64,000 bases of DNA from Sphagnum compactum (taxonomy: Eukaryota; Bryophyta; Sphagnopsida; Sphagnales). The position numbers and the translations under genes are program-made. This document shows, piece by piece, positions 12,321 to 24,500 of this stretch. The stretch covers positions 10,474,271-10,538,270 of the forward strand of contig OZ234499.1 in the NCBI GenBank assembly GCA_965153455.1. Reading direction: 5' to 3'. The notes beneath the pieces were generated by a model. It searched no databases. It was not told where the DNA came from and worked only from the letters and a program-made list of their open reading frames with translations. Each line of letters starts with the position of its first letter. Position 1 is the stretch's first letter.

Positions 12321-15300
12321 ATGGCTGTGGATGAGAGCTTCTCAGACAATCCTTCAGCTTTCCATCATGTCCAGTCACCGCGAGTGCAGGGTTGTGTTAG
12401 CTCCTTCTTCCACCTCTTTGATTGGTATCCTGGCAAACGGATTTCAACCTCCAAAAGCTTAGTTGTCCCTCCAGGTTTCTTTCAAGGCCACCACCACCTG
12501 CCTCCCTCTCTCATCTGTTTCTTCCTCTTTGCTTGGACATCTGACAGTGATGTCCAAGGTCAGGATCTGCACATGGAGCTCACATGTGTACATCAATTGT
12601 GGTTGAATCTCATGCATATATTACTGCACTGCATGTTCTGTGTGCAAATTTGAGTGCAAATGCAAAACATTATGAGTTGTTCTCTTGTTGCTATTTGGCA
12701 CAAGATTTTTCTGATTGCAAGTTTGTTTTGGGTTTTGGGTGGGTGGGTAATTTGTGGATACAAACTTCAAATCAGATGTCAGGCAGCTGCAGAGAAGGAA
12801 AAGCTTAAGTGCTGCTCAGAGCTTCAAGGAGTGCACAAACTCTCAGCTGGGAGCCAAACTCTTGTCAGTAAGTTTTTCGTGCATGTCTACTGAACATATA
12901 TATGCTCCTAATTGTGGAGCTCTCTCCACAGAAGATTACATCTTCTTCTTCTTCTTCTTCTAAGTGTTTTCATGTCAGTACAAGGTTGTGGGCAATGAGC
13001 AAATTGGTTTTGGATTTCACACTTTTGTGTGAGGAAAATGTTGCAACTGGTGTTTGGTGATGATAAAAGTGTGTTGTTTGTGTGTTTTGCTCACCTGAGC
13101 TCTGTAGTTTTCTGATTTCTGACTTTGGAGTACACTGTTTTGTGCATGATGCAGAATGAAGAAGAGAATCATTCTTCTTATGGTGCCATGCAGACAAAGG
13201 GGTCTGTGTGGTCTGAAAAGCATATCTCATCATCATGCACATCAGTCAGTAGTAATGACTCCAACAACACACGAATGCCTGGAGTAGTTGCCAGATTGAT
13301 GGGTCTCGAGTCACTGCCTGAAAGAACTCCAATTCTACAGTGCCATCTTGAAGATCCTCACATGGACTTGCTTCATGAGCATGTGAGCACAATGAAATCA
13401 TTGGCAGAAAAGAAGCACCATGTGACCATGACTCAAGGGAAACTGAATCTGGAGCTGGAGAAGGAACGAGAAGCTTTCGGAAACAGTAGTATCAGAACAC
13501 ACAGAGGGTCGTCTTCCCCGTGGCAAATGGTGGCTGGGGACAAACAATCTTCTCGCTTTCAACTCCATTCTGGGATGATGCTACGAAATAGGAAAGGCTT
13601 GTGCTTCACTCCAGAATCATGTTGCAATGAGACAGATTTGGATGCAAAGCTGTTGAAGCCTGATCCGGAGCCACTATTAGGATCAGTTTGGGGGCCACTC
13701 AGCTTGGAGTCCAAATGTTTCAAGGAGTCAGTTCGTGGGTTGCATTCAGAGAAAGTCAATGACTTGCCCTCAAATGCTCAAACCAGCTTGAGAAGTTGTG
13801 AAAGACTAGTGAGTGAAACTCGGGCAATGTTTTCAAGAGCTCAGGAGAAGGTGAGGAGCTGTGGCCATGTTGCTGGTTCAACTGCCAATATGAGTGTGAG
13901 TGAAGTGCCCACCTGGGAGCGAGGATCAACAGTTACAACTCAATATACAAAAGACGTTCAAGGATCAAACTGGCAGAGGAGGGGGAGACTTTCAGAGTGT
14001 CAGGTAGTCTCAGAGACTCAATTGGGCTTGTCTCCTGATCTCTCTCATCCTACCCAACTCTTGAAATTTCCTAGAAGTTTGAGCTCTCCAGAGGCACCAA
14101 CCCTAGAGTTCAAGACTGATATGCAACTAAACCAAATAAATGACAATCTCTTTTTCACCAATTCCGAAAGGAGCCATGATGCTGATCCCTACCAAACTGA
14201 GAGAACACTGCAAAGGAATCATCAATGCAGAGTTGATGGAGAACAAAAGCAAGTTAGTGAGCAGCAACAAATCAATGACATCTTCTTGCAGGTGTCAAAC
14301 TTGCAGAATGAGAAAGACTCACACATCATAAATGAGGCAAGTTGGGAGACAGAGGAGCAGGAGTCGCGAGTCAAAGTTGACTTCAAGTGGGAAGCTTCTG
14401 AGGGAAAATTTGAGGCAGACTTTCATGGATGGGGTTTGAGTTTTGTGAAGGAGTCCCCAGTGACTATGTCTCCAGTGATGGTGAATGGAAGGACCTCCTT
14501 TCAGCAGCCGCCAAGTGCAACCAGATTTGGGACTACTACTACTACTACACAGCAGTTCAAGTACAGAGGCAACAAGGGAGGAAACAAGGACACTGAGGAT
14601 CAAGAGAAATGTATTCTCCTTTCCAAATCACCTTTCCATATGGATGGTTCTAAAAATCATCAGTGTCCCCCAGCTGATGTCATGCAGGTAGTGCATGCAA
14701 GGGTGAACCATGGACGTCTGCTGAATACTAGGAAGCTGTCAAGCAGCAGAAAACACAGAGTCAGAAGAGAATGGAGCAAGGGAGGAGATAGTAATCTAGC
14801 GTCACAACTTCCAGTCAGTAGGACAACACAAGAGCGTAGTTGCGTGTTGATGGAAGCTGCTGCTGCTGCTGCTGCTGCTGCAGAGTCAAGTCTCAAACCA
14901 GGATTTGTATCTTTGGGCAGACAAAACCAAAGCAAAATTTGCAGAGCTGATGGGAGTCAGAACATGATCAAGGGACCATGTTCCAATTTGGAGCTGTTGA
15001 TACCGGGTGATAACATTGCAGGAATGATGACAGATGCAGTGGGGAATAATGAGTCTGAAACATCTGGAGCTGCTTCCATGCCAAGGGAGTTGTTGTCAAA
15101 TAGAGCAAAGTCAAACTTCTCTGCAAAGAAGTGTCTCTTCCATCCGAGGTCAAGGAGTGTTGATGAGGTTTTTCCAGAGCTCCCATGGGATGAGACCCAT
15201 TTGAAACCAAGGTCCAAGGAGGAGGAGGATGATATTTCTACAGTTGGGTTTGCAAATCTCCCTTCCAAACTCCCCCAGATCTGTAATGACTGGGTCCCTG

Positions 15301-17097
15301 ACAAATTTTTCACCAACTTCGTAGCAGCCGGATGTTTCTCAAATAGCCCAATGTTGCAGGTTCATCACGACAACAATAAGGATTCATCTCCTCCTGTTCA
15401 GCAAGATCATTCCAGTTTAGGCCAGTTATGTGTGTCCGACTCTGACTTGGCTAGCTGCAATCCAATTGAACGGCAATGGGTCTCCATGGTTTCTAGTTCA
15501 CCTGAAAACAACAATGCAGATGTTCTCCTCTGTGATCTGGATACCGACAGTTCCAGCACTATCACTGAAAGTTGCAACAGTCCCAATAGTGAAGAAGTAA
15601 GGAATTTTCAACCTCTATTCATTCTCTGTTTCTGTAACAATTGTGAAATTGTTATCATATCCTATCTCAGTCCACAATGCTCTCATTTTTCTTTTCTTGT
15701 ACCTATTACAGAGCTGTTCTAGTGTGAGTCCTTGGAGAAGTGATATATCCAAGTGCAGTTGCATCAGAACTGTATGTGAGGGATGATGATTTCAGTAATA
15801 TTTTTGTTGATTCTAATTTGGTTCTCATATCTGAGTTTCTTCTGTGGTTGTCATGGATGTCAGAACCTAAAGTTTAAACCATTGAATGCGGGCTGGAATG
15901 AGGATCCAGTAACCCCAATTTTTGCCAAGACATTTTTGGACAAATCTAGCAAAGTCACCAGCTTGATGCATTTGGATGAGGCAGACAAGGTGAAGCTCCA
16001 GGATGCTTCAACAGAAGAATGTGGACAACCGAGTCCAGTATCAATCCTCGAGTCCCCATTCCTTGATGAAATCCAGACCACTTCTGAGGAAAGCGTTTCT
16101 GGTAAACTAGAAAAAAAACAGATTCACTCTGTATTGAAGTTAGTGTACAGAACTAGACTTGATTGTGTTGTGCTTTGGCTGTCAACTTTGGAGTCTTACA
16201 AGATGTTACTTGTGGTGTTGTGTTGTTTTTCCAGAATCTGAGCACAGTCTTGACGGGATTCTGGAGCATGGGTACACTGGAGTTACAGAGCAATCATGTC
16301 TGCTTCTTGATAACCAAGCTCCAGGAATTGAGAAGAATAGTAATCCTGGAGGGGCAGATTTAACTGCCATAGTTGAGAGCAATAAACTGCGGCAAGCTCT
16401 TCTAGACATATCCAGTTTCAGAAAGTCTAACAAGATTGCGACAATGTTGAATTTGCCGGGGGACAGTCAACAGGAAGAGATGAACTACATTCGAGAAGTT
16501 CTGAATGCTTCAGACTTTCTCTCTGAGACTCCTGCAGATGGCACCAGTGCCCAACAGAGTTATGCTCCAAAAGTTGTTGCAGCAGTCAACCCATCTTTGT
16601 TTGAGCAACTGGAACTCAGGAGCAGTTCATTGGAGGAGATATCAACAACAACAACAACAACAGGAGGAGGTCAGCTGAAGAAGAACAGCAGCTGGGATTT
16701 TCTCAACAACAATCCATGGCGAGGCTCATTGTGGCGAGGTGATCGGAAACTCCTTTTTGACAGCTTGAGTGAGATAATCGGCACTATTTTTTGTGATCTA
16801 CAATTCTCATGCAGGTCTTTTGTGACAGCAAGTAAACCACCGCAGCAGCTCAAGGCTGGTGAGAAGTTGGTGACAGACGTTTATGGCAAGATTTGTGAGT
16901 GGCGCAAGTTTGCCACCAATACATTGCAGAGTTTACTGGACAGAGACATGAGGGTACATGGATGGAAATGGTTGGAACCAAGCCAAGAAATCACAGAACT
17001 GGGTTTTGATATTGAGCAAATGCTTTTCAAGGGGATGATTGATGAGCTCATAGATGACCTTTATCCTGTCTCCAAGAGTTGGAATTCGGCTCACTGA
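12321..17097 (+). CDS. TRM/LONGIFOLIA-like protein with DUF4378
   Basis: Probable TON1-recruiting-motif family protein, a cytosolic scaffold on cortical microtubules that links to TON1 and influences cell shape and division-plane set-up. Exons: 12321-12474 (probable), about 13155-15596, 15712-15771, 15864-16101 and 16235-17097. The last three introns are GT-AG and keep the frame. The product is about 1250 aa. Exon 1 has the N-terminal family signature (GC, then FFHLFDW and GKR with a Lys-Ser-Leu tail). Exon 2 has PGVVARLMGLESLP, the hallmark motif. PSPVSILESPF lies in exon 4. The DUF4378 core spans exon 5, from YIREVLNASDFL to GMIDELIDDL. Between them is low-complexity Ser/Gln-rich sequence with an Ala-9 tract (14856-14882) and Thr tracts. 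The junction between exons 1 and 2 is uncertain: the 12474 donor is phase 1, but the best acceptor (after 13154) is phase 0, so acceptors just after 13161 or 13164, or a small middle exon near 12790-12867, are possible. ATG 13146 is the fallback start. Confidence 0.85.
14856..14882 (+). repeat. GCT trinucleotide tract coding poly-Ala
   Basis: Eight GCT codons plus GCA inside the TRM-like coding exon give nine alanines in a row. Uninterrupted GCT suggests a length-variable tract. ACT (near 14531) and ACA (near 16650) tracts in the same gene code threonine runs. Confidence 0.9.
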
Positions 17098-18588
17098 TTT
17101 TTCTCAAATCACGTGGATCAAAAATTGGACTTAGAATGGCACTCGAATTTACTTGCCCTGATTTCTTCAATGGGTTTCAATTGCAATCACCGCATAAGTT
17201 TGGAGATCCTGAAGTGACGTCTCCCAGCTGTGTATGTAAACTAAAAACTTGTAGTGTTTGTGTACAGAAAGACTAACTGGTCCCAATTTAGTTGGGACAA
17301 AAGATTTTCCTTAACAAGCTGATGATGCATATTAGAACAAATAGCGAGGTTGGTGGTTGAGATTGTTCACACAACCTCATTTCCTGAAGCTACACTTCTA
17401 GATCTGAGACAAGAGGTGCACAGAAAAAAAATCAAACTCCGGCAAACTTTTTGGATTGTGGGTTTTTCAATTGACGTTTTGTAATTTATTTTTCTGTGTG
17501 AGTTTGTGAGGTTCGTTTGTAAGTACCCAATTCCAGGAAGACCATCGTGCTAGTGTATCTGATCTTGAACTTGTCCATATTTATTTTGAACACACAGATT
17601 GGATCTCATGATTTTCCATTAGATTGGTAATCTTTGCTAAATAGGAATGAATCATTAAACCTTGGAAACTATCTTTGAAAACATGGGCTATAGAACAACA
17701 TTGGGAAACATGGGGACAATATTGGGAAAAACTAGGCATGGAATTAAAATCCTTGATTTTTAGATTATTCATAGTGAGTTGAAAACAAATTGTCTCAGAT
17801 CATACATAGTAAATAAGAAAATACTTTACATCTTATATTGTGAAGAATAACATTTAAATTAAAATTACTCATGAGATTTGATACCTAAGTTGATTTTCAA
17901 ATGGGATGATGACATGCTAACTGTGAAATCAATAAGATTAGTCTGTACATCTACATTTATATCACTTACCTTGAGGTAGTTTGATTTCTAATATATATAA
18001 TGTGAACACCTCAAATCACTTTATTTTCATTAAGTTTTCATAAAATTTCATAAATAAAATATGAAATTATTTATGAATGAATAAAACATCTTTAATTTAC
18101 CCTTTTTTTTGTTTAAAAAAACAGTAATGTATGAAGTCGTCAATTGAGACCTATTCCTATATAGGCTAGCACTTGCGCATGCTGAAATCCAAATTTGTGA
18201 CTTCTTCAACTGGACAAGGGTAATGAAGTCCAATAGACAAAAAAATGTTTGTCATAATTACTTTTGTAAAATTTACATATTTTCAACTCCTTGTTCTGTT
18301 TGTAAAAAAATTCAAGTTTTTGGTGGGCTTAATTTATTTTCAATGTCTATTATTTATCTGATTCCACAATGATAATTAAATGGCTTGTTTGTGTTAAAGT
18401 CATTTTTATAGAACTCTAAGTAACTTCCCCATGGTGGGGACAAACTCATTAAAACTTCAATCCTTAATACTACTTAGTGATTATGGAAAAAGATGGAGTC
18501 TAAATTCCAATTTGAGGACAAACGAATACAAGGTTACCAGATTGGGTTGTTATGCAAGAAATGCACAATAAAGTTACCCATAATGTAA
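17098..18588. other. 3' flank of the TRM-like gene and AT-rich spacer
   Basis: The first few hundred bases after the stop at 17097 keep the composition of a 3' untranslated region. The sequence then becomes AT-rich. No gene, RNA or structured repeat was recognised. Confidence 0.5.
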
Positions 18589-18669
18589 GGCAATTAGGGG
18601 GTGAGAATGGCCAGTTTTGGCACAATAGCGACAATTAGTGGGCGAGAATGGCCAATTTTGGCATAATAG
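18589..18669. repeat. Tandem duplication, about 40-bp unit
   Basis: Two adjacent copies share GAGAATGGCCA, TTTTGGCA and AATAG blocks, with a few substitutions between them. The copies lie at the 3' end of a minus-strand open frame and add a repeated peptide tail to it. Confidence 0.75.
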
Positions 18670-20092
18670 GGCATCAAACATGTAACTGGGAATGAAAATT
18701 TTACATAAGTTTTCCTAAACAATTCAACAATCTCTGGAATGGATCTTTTAGCTAGAACAGATTGGAGCTTTATTGAAAAGTAATTTTTTGATTTTATTAC
18801 CCTTGTCAATGTAGAGTTTAGTAAAAACACCTCGTCATTTGTTGCATGGCATTTATTTTTCCACTCTCTAGAAGATTTGATAAGTTCATTTCTTTTAAGC
18901 ATGTCCCACCTATTACCTTATTCACATTTTTCACTCACCTTTTGGCACTATCATGCTATTCAGCTAACTTGCCCATTTTTGAAAATTTGAAAAACTAGGA
19001 ATCAAGGAACATTTGTTACAAATCATTGTCGAACATTCAAAGTGATGAAATGTCCTTTCAATTTGAATTATTTCATTTGTTAAACCTAATATAATATGTT
19101 TATAATAAGTTCAGCACACCATCCTTTACCAATCATGTGATCATTCAACAAAGGGTAAACATCAATCAAATCATCTCCTATGCTAATGAAATAGTTATGG
19201 AATCCATGACAAATGTGTTGTTGACAATATGAAACCAAATCATTATGAGGAATATCAACAATTGTGGGCATGAAAGAAGGAGGATACTCAGCTTTACCTA
19301 CAAGAACCCCTTTCATAAAAGAATATTGAAGTGTCATTTGGATGCCAACAGTTCCAATTGTTGCCTTATTCTTCTTAGCCAAAACATGTGTTGCACTTCT
19401 CACATGTTGTCCAATAGTGTCCACCACCCCAAAAGTGCCATTGAAACTACAAAGTGTGCATTTCCAAAACTTTTTGTCTACCATTTCCGCACCTAACACA
19501 AGTTTCAAAACCAAAATATGATGACATGATGTGAGATGCAATAAAAGAAAAAGAAACACATGAAAAACAAACTCTGTGTTCATGGAAAATACCATTTACC
19601 TTAAGTTGCAGCATATTTGAGCACCCAATCTTCTTTTCACTTCATGGTTGCCTTTACCTTCTCTTGGTCTTCTTGAGCCTCCTTTACTGCACTAATTTTC
19701 CTTGTTTTGGTACAACTTTAAATTCTTTTCATGAACACTATTAAGTCCATTAACTTTAGGGAACAAGTGAGTTCTCCAATTCAAAAGGTTAAATGATGGA
19801 TTGATACTTCTTTCTACCCCACATGGTATATAATACATCATCCATTTCCCCATGGTTTTTTTCTCATGATTAATTTGTGGATAATATGGACCTCACCTTG
19901 CAAATCCCCAAAGTGAACACATTCTTTCCAATTTTTCATCAACTGTGATGGCATTACCTTGTCACAGTGAACCTTCAAGATACAGGATTCCAAATCATCT
20001 TGAATTTTTTCAACTTCTAGAACATCATGTTTTGGAAATTCAAGTTTCACCTTTTTCAATCCATCATTTTTAGAGCTTTCATGAGAAGACAT
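18594..20092 (-). pseudogene. Broken coding region with C2H2/U1-like finger, family unknown
   Basis: Three minus-strand open pieces (20092-19838, about 19492-19086 and 18902-18594) look like decayed coding sequence. The middle piece probably follows an intron, since GTGTTAG precedes GTGCGGAAATGG near 19492. It starts at Met 19484 and reads MVDKKFWKCTLC, then a C-x2-C-x14-H-x5-H finger (Cys-Thr-Leu-Cys, His, His) resembling U1-type or BED-type fingers of transposase-derived proteins. The upstream piece is charged and unassigned. The pieces cannot be joined with confidence, and the surrounding DNA is as AT-rich as the intergenic repeats. I favour a remnant of a transposon or a lineage-specific gene. 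It could instead be a live gene with unseen exons. Confidence 0.3.
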
Positions 20093-20675
20093 ATCCTCAA
20101 GACCACGGCCTCACTTATGGACTTTTGGACATGAAAGTCTTCTCCTCAAATCAATGTGAAGAGCAATAGTACTTACTGTTTAAGAGCACACAATGGGAAC
20201 AACAATAAAGGATGGGTTTTTATGGAAGTTTTGATGATGCAAGCATCAAGAATAGAACTTTTCAATCTCTTATAAGCTTAAATAACTTTGGCAGGCACAA
20301 TATTTCCCATCATGTTTTTTTTGGCATGGTCCAAAATCTAAAATATCATTTTCTGGCCTAAGTGCTTGTGATAATCACAATATCCACACAAAAGTGGATC
20401 ATTCGATGATGATTCAAGGTTTTGACAGCCACAATCATCACCCATAACCACATTTTTGCACTTGCCCCACTCCATTTGCAAAAATTAGTAAATACCACAT
20501 GAATAAACCTCCCACACCTTGTTGAAATCTGCCTGAAATGGGTCTAAAATATCAATTACAACAAGTCAAAATGCATTTGTCACCTCCTAATAACATGTCA
20601 CTTTGAAAATCACATCCTAAAATCATAAATAATAATTTAATTTATGTCACAATAATGTTGAATATTAATAAGTGC

Positions 20676-21599
20676 AACATTGTCACGACCTTCGCCTTGG
20701 GCTCGCGACCAAGGGCTTGCAAGGGTGCGAGCTGAAAGTGAAGCCCGGGAGTCACATTTCATGTTCCCGGGAGTGTAGGAGAATGTGAGGGAATGAACCC
20801 ACACTCTCAAATGGGCTCCCCATTTGGAAGTTGGAATCCCTATGGAGTTTCGAATTTTCAGAAAGAAATTTCAGGGGGTCAAAACTCATTGGATTGAATA
20901 GTTCTTTATATTATTGGAAAACTATTGAAACACAAATGTCTAAAATGGGTTCGTATGACCCATTTGAGTATTTAAAACAGAAGTTATGGCAAAAAGAAAA
21001 GTTAGGAGTCAAATTGCCAATTTGATTCCCGACCACTAAAAGTCGGGAATCGCCTTGATTTACTTGTGTGCAGGTGGCTTGTCACATACCGTTGAAAAAC
21101 TATCGACGAGGGCTAGAACTTTGCTTCAGACCTCACCCCAATCGGAGATTTGAAAAAAAACGTTATGGGCCTTCAAAGTCACAAGAGTCCTAATTTCGAG
21201 AATTTCGAGACTCCCAACTTGAGAGTCCCAGGACAAAATGACATTTGGGTGTAACCCCCATGGCTAGGCATAGAAAATACTATAAGGGGGAAGGTGGTGG
21301 TTTCCCCCAAATCCAGGTCGTGGTGAGTTTTGTGAGTCTGTGTATGCCTGTGACTCGTCCGTGTATCAAAAGTGTTTCAACTATGCACTAACCAACATGT
21401 TGTTTGGTTTGTGCAGGTCCATGTGAATAATTGATTCGCTTGTCACTCGTCCTAGTCCCCATCCCAGAGCTCCAGCACGCCCTTCTACCCCCGAAGTGTT
21501 GCGAGTTAAGGAACGTACTTCAATTCCTTTTCCTTTCGATGTTTTCACCTTTGGACTCACAATTGAATCTATCCAGGAATTTGGGGGTGTGTTAAACAT
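20676..21599. mobile_element. Solo LTR with 5-bp target duplication
   Basis: A 914-bp block (20681-21594) starts TGTCACGACC and ends GGGTGTGTTA, imperfect inverted ends typical of LTR retrotransposons. It is flanked by the identical pentamer AACAT at 20676-20680 and 21595-21599. It is clearly more GC-rich than its surroundings. A TATA-like CTATAAGG at 21280-21287 sits where an LTR promoter would. No gag or pol sequence, primer-binding site or second LTR lies on either side, so it is a solo LTR left by recombination between two LTRs. The superfamily (Ty3 or Ty1) cannot be told without internal sequence. The short frame at 20831-21025 is not considered coding. Confidence 0.85.
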
Positions 21600-24500
21600 G
21601 GTGTGATTTCATTTATTTTGCAAGCCACAAAATTATGTGACATGACCAAAACAAACAAAAAATATAGCTTGAAGAAAATACAAAATAGAAAAACAACAAA
21701 AGTGGCACATTATAATACATATTAGATGACAAAAAACTTGATAAAACAAAATCAAATAAGAAAATAAAAATACACCAACATAACAAGGAAAAAAAATGAA
21801 AAAAACAAACCACAATTTGCATGGATGAGGAAATAATTAGTTAGATGGTTATGCGAGCTTTAAAGGTTTAAAACCACATCCGGATTCAGTTTAAGACTCA
21901 TGTTTGAAGCACTTCCTTCTTTAACTCAACTTCATATTCCAAATATTTGTTACCAATATTAACAAATGTTGGCCTTTAATTAGCCTTAAGTGAGAAACTT
22001 GATTTCCCAACACTTGGGTCTAAAATCCTAACATGTTGTTTCCAGAACTGCATGCCGTAATCAAAACCCCATCTAAATTACATGAAATTTTCCTAAGAAC
22101 ATGTATATAATGTGTCAGAACACCCTACCATTTGTATATAAGATGTCAGAACACCCAAAAGACAAAGGGTATAAAGAAGAAAAATAAAATAGCAAAAACC
22201 AAAAGGTTAGAAAATGAGATGCATACTAAATGTCTTGAGAAGGTTTAGTAAATATGCTTGCTGCCCCAAGCCACATCATGACTGAGTCTTCCTGTGCTTC
22301 TGAAAATGCAACAGAAACTCAGGCACAGACATTGTACAATTTTTTGCCTTCAGTTTTGAGCAGATGATTAATGTACTTGTGTGCACCCACTGTCAGGAGC
22401 TGATGAAGTCAGCAGGGAGAAATGGCAGCTAGTCAATGACATTCATGATGAATGTGATGGTTTGATACTTTGGACTGACACTGATGGTTATCACTCCACT
22501 CATTCTTGTTGTGTTTGTCTTGGTTTGGCCAGAACCAACACAATGGTTACCTTCAGAGTATTTTGGTGGAGTTTCTCTGCAATCTAGTAGATATCTTACC
22601 CATGTACACAGTCAATAAACTGTTTGGAAATTAGAATGTTGGGACCTTATGACTAGATCATGCATTTTTACCCAAAATAACCTGACGTGACCATATACTC
22701 ATGTGCATGTAGGTGGCACTCAAGGATTCCCTGTTCTATTTGGTAGGTTTGGGAGGGAAACTGTTCCTAGTTCTTTTCTTTGTATATCCCTCTTCTGATG
22801 GGAGCCTTCAAGGCAATCTTCATATTACACTGCCCTAATATGTCCTGAAATACTGTGCTGTTGGCAGGAGTGGGAAGTGCTTACACACACTGGATAAAAG
22901 TCTTCAAATTCCCTGCTCTGGCAAGAAACTCTTTCTAAGTTCAAGTTGTCAGAATTTCTTGCACAAAGAAAAGGAGATAGACATGGGCAATTGTCAAGGC
23001 CTCTTGTATAGTTAGTGCTTCCTTCTTTGTGATCTTTGCCCAAGCCAGGTATTTACAATCACCACACTGTTAGCTTGGACCTGCTTTCATAAGTATCCAG
23101 CTCAAATGCCCTCCAAAAACCTTCTAGCCATAGGTTTAAACTCAACAACATGGAGCAGCTTCAGCTTGCTTTACAGGGCAGAAACTATCATGCTGTCTCT
23201 TCTTAACTATGTCCATTGTCATACCTTTGTGTGTTGGCAAAAAACTTGCCCAAAAACATAGCAAAATCACAGCAATTCATCTCTCATTGTACTCATGTTG
23301 TGAAGACTTTGAATTGGCTGCTTACTTTTTGTCCTCCCTCATTTATGCCACTGTCAGACCCCACCACTTCCAATGTCGCACGTAGGGTCTTTTTGAAGTT
23401 GTAAAGATTATTCTTCTAAGTTTCTATTAGAATGAACCTGTTTCTAGGTTTGTTTGCTTAGCAAAGCAAGACTTCTGTCAGTGTTTCCACCTTTTGAATC
23501 TTAGTTCAAGGGCCTCTTGATCCTGAGTGCAGAGCTTTTCCAACTAGTCCAATTGTTTACTCAAAATATCATGCTCTGAAAGTTGTGTGTGTTGTTTCTC
23601 TCCTCTCCCTTTATTTTCCTTTAGTTCTTTTCTGGTTTTTGTCCTTTTTGGGTTCCCCTTCTTCATTTCTTGGTGATTTTAGTCTCATAGATATATTTGA
23701 AAAGCTAGGGAGCATCACATTTGAGTCTTCCCATGAGTCTTGGGACAGGAACTCCGTATGTCAATGTATGACATTGAACTACACCCACTCCTGGGAAGTG
23801 ATGCAGTCAATTGGGATGCTATAGTAGCTGGTCACTACAAGAAATGTTGCTGTTGATGTCACTGAATATGTGGGTGACTTTTACAATTATTGGAATCTCA
23901 GTTTTTTGGTGTTTTTGGGTTGAGTTTCCTCTTTTTCCTGTTCATGTTATATGTATATTGTCAGATCTGAACTATTGATGAACTTAGTGTCAGCTAATGT
24001 CTAAATTCTATACAGGTTGACTTAAATTGTAAATATGAAGTTCTTAAAACTCATGAATGTATATTCTTTTCTCCCCATCTCTATTGCGGTGATCGTGTTT
24101 GACAAGCTAAGAGACTTTGCATCAGAGTCAGAAGCACAAAGGATTCTGGGTGTCCCCTGTCCCTCCTGCCTTCTTCCCTTGGACATGGCTGCTGTCTCAA
24201 TCTAACACTGTCTCTTCCATTTCTAAGAAGGCATGTTTGTGCACTTTTCCCTGTTCAAACTTGGAGCTAGACTGTATACTGAATTGGGTGCCTGGCTTGA
24301 TGCAAAAATCTTTTGTTTTCATTGGCATATTTGTGAGCATTCTCTCACTTGAGATTTTGTCATACATGTGACTTCTTTTATTCAACATTTTTTGCTTCGT
24401 TGCATTATTAGAATTGACATCAAAATTGCCTTTTAATAATATCCTCCACCAGAGGAAGTTGTACATTCATGTTTCAAGTCTTTCTTTGTTCTAGGTTCTA

